DNA of 64,000 nt, taken from assembly GCA_947258975.1 (NCBI GenBank), contig CAMYKK010000006.1, positions 79,864 through 143,863 of the forward strand, read 5' to 3'. The notes under the pieces are model-generated. The model saw only the letters and a list, made by a program, of their open reading frames with translations, ran no database searches and was not told the DNA's origin. Position numbers and translations under genes: made by a program. This DNA comes from an uncultured Gammaproteobacteria bacterium. Lineage in GTDB: Bacteria > Pseudomonadota > Gammaproteobacteria > Arenicellales > JAANXG01. Of the stretch, positions 60,044-64,000 are shown piece after piece (position 1 is the first letter of the stretch; each line of letters opens with the position of its first letter).

Positions 60044-60148
60044 GCTGAATTGAGGGAGAATTTCCGGGACCGTCGCCAGCAAGGATGCTGGCGACGAGCC
60101 TACATGGAGGTATTGACGGCGTGTCCCGGAAATTGTTACTCGGTTCAG
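60044..60148. repeat. 105-bp dispersed element, second copy
   Basis: Matches 1845-1949 over its whole length. In this copy the inner hairpin gtcgccagc-aaggat-gctggcgac is perfect, and the outer aatttccgggac / gtcccggaaatt arms are intact. It lies about 25 bp beyond a REP core, in the 352-bp gap before the histidine kinase gene. Confidence 0.8.
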
Positions 60149-60213
60149 CGTGTCGTGATCCCTTAAGTTAAGCGCCCTTCGGTACAGACCTCAAATTAAC
60201 CACGGCGATAATC

Positions 60214-60238
60214 TTCGCGGCAAAGTGCCGCTCCCACA
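60214..60238. repeat. gtgggagcggc-type REP hairpin
   Basis: ttcgcggcaaagtgccgctcccaca is the reverse complement of the widespread gtgggagcgg...gccgcgaa intergenic repeat; gcggca and tgccgc pair. A related truncated sequence lies at 63793. Confidence 0.65.
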
Positions 60239-60261
60239 GATGACATCAAGACAAAAATATC

Positions 60262-60274
60262 GGGGTCTGACTCC
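60262..60274. repeat. REP core, degenerate
   Basis: ggggtctgactcc has one change from the 13-bp palindrome. It lies about 70 bp upstream of the histidine kinase gene. Confidence 0.6.
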
Positions 60275-60341
60275 GCAAAGAACGCGCTGATGCTGCGGCG
60301 CAACATGCCAGCGACCCCGCAAACGAGGCACAATTCGCTCT

Positions 60342-61847
60342 ATGGACACTAAATACCGGCAACGATGGGTATGGGTGACCACCGGGCAGATGGTGGTGTT
60401 TGCCCTGATGTTGGTGTGCGCTTACCTGATGATCACGCATCCGGACGCAGCCGCGCGGCTGGCGTTGACGCAACTGAGCCTGGTGGTTGCCGGCGTGACG
60501 CTGACCGTGCTCGGGGTTCGGAGTGGGCGGTCCACCGGGTCGCAGGTCCCGGAAGCCACCCCCGATCGGGAGACGCGGGTGGGTGGCGGCGATAGCGGCG
60601 GGCAATCGCTGAGCGAACCCTCCGCGCAGCTCGCCCAGGACTTGAAGCGGTTGAGCGATCAGGCGGATGCGGTTACCGCCGATGCACCGCGCCGGGAGCC
60701 CGGGATGAGCACACATCTCGCGCGCGAGGCGCGATCCCTGGAACTGCTCTACGACGTGGCCGCGAGCATCAATGTGTCCCGGGATCTCGACGATCTGCTG
60801 GCGCGATCGATTCGGGTGTTGAAAGAGGTGGTTGGCGCCCACGCCGGCAGCGTGCGGTTGGTGGAGAGCGACGGGCACATGCGCATGGTGGCGAGCATCG
60901 GCACCGACCAAGAGGTGGTGGAGTTGAAACAAAAGTACGCCGCGCACGCCCAGACCATCGACACCGGCGAATACGGTGGGCTCCAAGACGTCACCTATTT
61001 CGCGCATCTGGGATTGATCTCGGTGCCGCTGCCATACCGCAACCGCACCCATGGTGTCATTGATCTGTACATGGACGACGAGACGCTCGTGGGGCGCGAA
61101 GACGTCAAGGCATTGTTGACCAGTGTCGGGCGCCACTTAGGCATGGCCATCGAGCGCCACAGCCTCGATCACGAACGCGAGCGCCTGTCGCGCATGGAGG
61201 AACGCACCCGCATGGCCCACGAACTCCACGACTCGTTGGCGCAAACCCTGGCCAGCTTGCGCTTCCAAGTGCGGGTGTTGGACGAGACCCTGCACCAGCA
61301 GGATGAATCCGCGGTGTGGCAGGAAATGGAGCGCGTCGAAAACAGTCTCGATGAGGCGCACACCGAGTTGCGCGAGCTGATTGCGCGGTTCCGTGCGCCC
61401 ATCGATCAAGACGAAATCGTTCCCGTCATTGCCAAATTGGTCAATCGCTTTGAAAATGAGACCGGTATCGCCACCTTCCTGCAAGATGAATGGGCCAGCT
61501 CGGAGCTGCCGCGCGAACTCGAAGTCGAGGTCATCCGCATCGTGCAAGAGGCGCTGGCCAATGCGCGCAAGCACAGCCAGGCGCACGCCCTTCGGGTCAT
61601 GTTGCGCAGCTCTCTTGGCGGTGAGTACCGCGTGTTGATCGAAGACGACGGCGTGGGCATCGCGGGTGAGAAGGAATCGGAGCAGGACGGCGAACATATC
61701 GGATTGATGGTGATGCAGGAACGCGCGCAGCGCCTTCGCGGCGAGATAAAAATCGATAGTGAACCCAATGAAGGTACGCGTATATTATTGACCTTCCGTT
61801 ACCCGTTCCGGCAATCGGATGTTTCCATTAGAACCGCCGTGTCTTAA
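60342..61847 (+). CDS. NarX-type sensor histidine kinase with GAF domain
   Basis: Membrane sensor of 501 residues. Two N-terminal hydrophobic segments (about 9-31 and 41-60) are followed by a GAF domain (about 130-275; LYDVAASINVSRDLDDLLAR ...), HisKA_3 with phospho-acceptor His296 in RMAHELHDSLAQTLA, and an HATPase domain (VQEALANARKHS, EDDGVGIAGEK). The signal is unknown. It pairs with the response regulator 12 bp downstream. Confidence 0.9.
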   Translation: MDTKYRQRWVWVTTGQMVVFALMLVCAYLMITHPDAAARLALTQLSLVVAGVTLTVLGVRSGRSTGSQVPEATPDRETRVGGGDSGGQSLSEPSAQLAQDLKRLSDQADAVTADAPRREPGMSTHLAREARSLELLYDVAASINVSRDLDDLLARSIRVLKEVVGAHAGSVRLVESDGHMRMVASIGTDQEVVELKQKYAAHAQTIDTGEYGGLQDVTYFAHLGLISVPLPYRNRTHGVIDLYMDDETLVGREDVKALLTSVGRHLGMAIERHSLDHERERLSRMEERTRMAHELHDSLAQTLASLRFQVRVLDETLHQQDESAVWQEMERVENSLDEAHTELRELIARFRAPIDQDEIVPVIAKLVNRFENETGIATFLQDEWASSELPRELEVEVIRIVQEALANARKHSQAHALRVMLRSSLGGEYRVLIEDDGVGIAGEKESEQDGEHIGLMVMQERAQRLRGEIKIDSEPNEGTRILLTFRYPFRQSDVSIRTAVS

Positions 61848-61859
61848 CCTATATCGACC

Positions 61860-62510
61860 ATGAAAGTATTGATCATCGATGACCATGCCTTGTTTCGCGT
61901 CGGGCTCGAGGGCCTGCTCGCACATCGGGGAATTGAGGTGGCGGCGATGACGGGTGATGGCAGCGAAGGTTTGCGGCTCGGTGAAGATCTGGACTTGGAC
62001 ATCATTCTACTCGACCTGCGCATGCCGAATATGGGGGGCATAGAGGTCTTAAAAAGGTTCCGTGAACGCAATGTCACCACGCCGGTGGTGATGTTGACCA
62101 CCAGCAGCGACGAGCGTGATCTGGTCGAGTCGCTGCGCTGCGGTGCGCAGGGCTATCTGCTCAAGGAGATGGAGCCGGACGATCTGGTGGTCGCGCTGCG
62201 GGACGTGGTGGCGGGGAAATCGGTGGTGGCGCCGGGGCTGACCGATGTGTTGGCTCGGGTCGTCCGGCAGGGATATACGCACGGCACGGCAGAGGCATCT
62301 TCCCCATTCGATGACTTGACGCCGCGCGAGCGCGAGATCCTGGGCCATCTGTCCGAGGGGCAGAGCAATAAGGTCATCGCCCGCAACCTGGGCATCTCGG
62401 ACGGCACCGTGAAGCTGCACGTAAAATCCATCCTGCGGAAGTTGGACGTGCATTCGCGGGTGGAAGCGGCGGTGATGGCGGTAGAACAGGGCTTGTCCCA
62501 GAAGTCATGA
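61860..62510 (+). CDS. NarL/FixJ-family response regulator
   Basis: Cytoplasmic DNA-binding regulator of 216 residues. The receiver domain has IIDDH, phospho-acceptor Asp52 (ILLDLRMPNMGG), the switch threonine in MLTTSS and the lysine in YLLKEM. The C-terminal LuxR-type HTH has LTPREREILGHLSEGQSNKVIARNLGIS. It forms a two-component pair with the upstream kinase; targets are unknown. Confidence 0.92.
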   Translation: MKVLIIDDHALFRVGLEGLLAHRGIEVAAMTGDGSEGLRLGEDLDLDIILLDLRMPNMGGIEVLKRFRERNVTTPVVMLTTSSDERDLVESLRCGAQGYLLKEMEPDDLVVALRDVVAGKSVVAPGLTDVLARVVRQGYTHGTAEASSPFDDLTPREREILGHLSEGQSNKVIARNLGISDGTVKLHVKSILRKLDVHSRVEAAVMAVEQGLSQKS

Positions 62511-62519
62511 TCGGCCAAT

Positions 62520-62532
62520 GGGGTCTGACCCC
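62520..62532. repeat. REP core
   Basis: ggggtctgacccc lies 10 bp after the response-regulator stop. Confidence 0.85.
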
Positions 62533-62616
62533 GGCCAGGTAATCTGCGCGCTAGACTTTGGCGCCCACGCAGAGTAAAACGGGCCGCTCGCTCGAGAAAC
62601 TAGATGGTAACAAAAA

Positions 62617-62937
62617 ATGTCTAAGCTCCCCGAGATCACCGACGCAACGAGAGCCGAGATCGAATCCGCGGTCTACCGCAAGATGATCGAACATCTGCGC
62701 AAGTACCCGGAAGTACAGAACATCGATCTCATGAATCTGGCGTATTTTTGCCGCAACTGCCTATCGAAATGGTACCGGTCCGCGGCCGCCGAGTGCGGCA
62801 TCGACATCGATTACGATCAAGCGCGCGAGATCGTGTACGGCATGCCCTATGCGGAATACAAACAGCGCCACGCGCGGGAAGCGACGCCGGAACAATTGGC
62901 GGCGTTCAAAGACGCCGAAAAAAAAGCGACCGAGTAG
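62617..62937 (+). CDS. DUF1244 family protein
   Basis: Protein of 106 residues with the DUF1244 pattern: AYRKMIEHLRKYPEVQNIDL-like helix, LAYFCRNCLSKWY with a conserved cysteine pair, and YDQAREIVYGMPYAEYK. The function is unknown. It lies 20 bp before the adenylyltransferase gene and may be in the same operon. Confidence 0.85.
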   Translation: MSKLPEITDATRAEIESAVYRKMIEHLRKYPEVQNIDLMNLAYFCRNCLSKWYRSAAAECGIDIDYDQAREIVYGMPYAEYKQRHAREATPEQLAAFKDAEKKATE

Positions 62938-62956
62938 ATGGCTTACCCATGATGTA

Positions 62957-63763
62957 GTGAACGTGACTACCTCCGCTGCAAAACAACTCATCAACGACGA
63001 GCAACTGCTGCGTTACAGCCGGCAGATATTCCTGCCGGAGATCGATGTCGCGGGCCAGCAGCGGTTGTTGGACGCAAAGGTGCTGGTGTTGGGCCTCGGC
63101 GGATTGGGTTCGCCGATCTCCATGTATCTGGCCACCAGCGGTGTGGGCCAACTGGTGGTCGTCGATCCCGATCAGGTGGAGTTGTCTAACCTGCAGCGGC
63201 AGATCGTGCACACCAGCGCTACCATCGGGATGGAAAAGGTCGTATCCGCCAAAAAGATGCTCAATGCGCTGAATCCGGATGTCGAGATCGTTGCCCACAA
63301 CCGCATATTGAGCGAGGAGGAACTGGTCGGCGCGGCGCGGGAAGTCGATGTAGTGGTCGACGGCACCGACAACTTTGCGGCCCGGTTCGCCATCAATCGC
63401 GCCTGCCACGCCGCGGGCACGCCGCTGGTGTCGGGTGCCGTGGTGCGCATGGAGGGCCAGGTGTCGGTCTACCGTTTCGACCAATCGGGCGGCCCATGTT
63501 ATAACTGTCTGTATCAGGAGGCGGTTGCAGCGCCGGATGGCCAACCGCAGCAGTCCAGCTGGCAGAATTGCTCGGAGACCGGCGTACTCGGCTCGGTGGC
63601 CGGCATCATCGGCTGTATTCAGGCTACCGAGGTCGTGAAGCTGCTGCTGGGGATTGGCGAGACGCTGCAGGGCCGCTTGCTGTTGTTGGACGCGCGCACC
63701 ATGGAGTGGAACACCGTCCGGCTGAAGAACGACCCCCAATGCACGGTCTGCGGGACCGAATGA
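62957..63763 (+). CDS. moeB: MoeB/ThiF-type adenylyltransferase
   Basis: E1-like enzyme of 268 residues that adenylates the C-terminus of a sulfur carrier (MoaD or ThiS). Nucleotide site VLVLGLGGLGSPISMYLATSG, DNFAARFAINRAC, and the zinc cysteines in PCYNCLY and CTVCGTE are visible. The catalytic cysteine region appears as NCSETGVLGSVAGIIG. The start is probably GTG at 62957 (or 62963); no ATG fits. MoeB for molybdopterin is favoured over ThiF by the full-length pattern. Confidence 0.85.
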   Translation: MNVTTSAAKQLINDEQLLRYSRQIFLPEIDVAGQQRLLDAKVLVLGLGGLGSPISMYLATSGVGQLVVVDPDQVELSNLQRQIVHTSATIGMEKVVSAKKMLNALNPDVEIVAHNRILSEEELVGAAREVDVVVDGTDNFAARFAINRACHAAGTPLVSGAVVRMEGQVSVYRFDQSGGPCYNCLYQEAVAAPDGQPQQSSWQNCSETGVLGSVAGIIGCIQATEVVKLLLGIGETLQGRLLLLDARTMEWNTVRLKNDPQCTVCGTE

Positions 63764-63792
63764 GGAGATCGAATAGGAAATAGTTGACCCAC

Positions 63793-63812
63793 TGTGGGAG
63801 CGGTTTTCGCGG
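63793..63812. repeat. gtgggagcgg-type REP fragment
   Basis: tgtgggagcggttttcgcgg resembles the hairpin at 60214 in opposite orientation, with a shorter centre. Confidence 0.5.
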
Positions 63813-63895
63813 TAACAAATAAAGTATCGTCAATAAGCGGTATGGCGCGAAGATCGTCCCCCTAGCAAAACCACCGCGAAGGAGGAATATCTACG

Positions 63896-64000
63896 ATGTT
63901 AAAAGCGCTCCAATTGGAGCCGGAGAAGTGTACCGGCTGCCTGCAATGTGAGATGGCCTGTTCGTTTGAGAACGAAGGTGTCTTTAATCCGGCGAAATCC
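63896..64000 (+). CDS. 4Fe-4S ferredoxin-type protein, N-terminal part only
   Basis: The frame starts at an ATG preceded by AAGGAGGA and runs to the window edge. The first 35 residues contain a ferredoxin cluster motif, EKCTGCLQCEMACSFENEG. This N-terminus resembles the electron-transfer partners of aldehyde ferredoxin oxidoreductases and related molybdo/tungsten enzymes. A MoeB gene directly upstream fits that idea, but the rest is outside the window. Confidence 0.75.
   Translation, partial: MLKALQLEPEKCTGCLQCEMACSFENEGVFNPAKS

Overview
The window comes from the chromosome of a sulfur-oxidizing proteobacterium, most likely a gammaproteobacterium related to Chromatiales, Ectothiorhodospiraceae or Acidiferrobacterales. 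Three gene sets support this: a reverse-type dissimilatory sulfite reductase operon in the order dsrABEFHCMKLJOPNR (37.0-49.8 kb), a soxXYZAB cluster without soxCD (16.4-20.5 kb), and a tusA-dsrE2 sulfur-trafficking cluster with a sirohydrochlorin chelatase (22.6-25.0 kb). Together they describe thiosulfate oxidation through stored sulfur and then rDsr. I saw no tRNA, rRNA or CRISPR array. Base composition is moderately GC-rich, apart from an AT-rich stretch at about 57.9-58.8 kb.

Layout. 0-7 kb, mostly minus strand: UbiA-type prenyltransferase, a broken outer-membrane protein gene, a phosphotransferase/kinase fusion, a YbaK-type deacylase, and archease-rtcB. 7-12 kb, plus strand: an operon behind a perfect FNR/Anr-type box, encoding a Lon-like protease, a stress-like protein and a class II ribonucleotide reductase. 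12.4-16.4 kb: Bcp peroxiredoxin, a Zur-boxed zinc ABC transporter and a small membrane protein. 16.4-20.5 kb: soxXYZAB, read leftward, with a terminator-like hairpin between soxA and soxB. 20.7-32.6 kb: BepA-like protease, tusA-dsrE2 and linked unknowns, cbiX, a stand-alone ClpX-type zinc finger, two Fe(II)/2OG oxygenases, a dsrS-like gene flanked by palindromic repeats, an Sfum_1244-family gene, a LOG-family protein and a lytic transglycosylase. 32.6-36.5 kb, minus strand: a CULT (cereblon-type) protein, then a compact six-gene operon containing a TauD-like dioxygenase, an orphan Cas6/Cmx6-like protein and a cysteine-free DsrC paralogue. 37-49.8 kb: the dsr operon. 50-58.8 kb: a 2,758-residue secreted SpvB/RHS/YD-repeat protein with a large helical insert, an AT-rich variable tip and a candidate immunity gene. 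58.8-60.3 kb: a REP-associated tyrosine transposase among its repeats. 60.3-64 kb: a NarL-type two-component pair, a DUF1244 protein, a MoeB-type adenylyltransferase and the start of a 4Fe-4S protein.

How the genes fit together. The Sox proteins release sulfane sulfur from thiosulfate in the periplasm. TusA, DsrE2, DsrEFH and DsrC pass persulfide sulfur to DsrAB. DsrL supplies the redox link to NAD(P)H, and DsrMKJOP connects DsrC to the quinone pool. CbiX and DsrN serve the siroheme-type cofactor.

The least explained parts are the minus-strand operon at 33.2-36.5 kb, the giant RHS locus with its odd insert, and several dispersed repeat families. One of these families (ggggtctgacccc) is seen at ten sites and borders several genes, including the dsrS-like gene and the end of the dsr operon.
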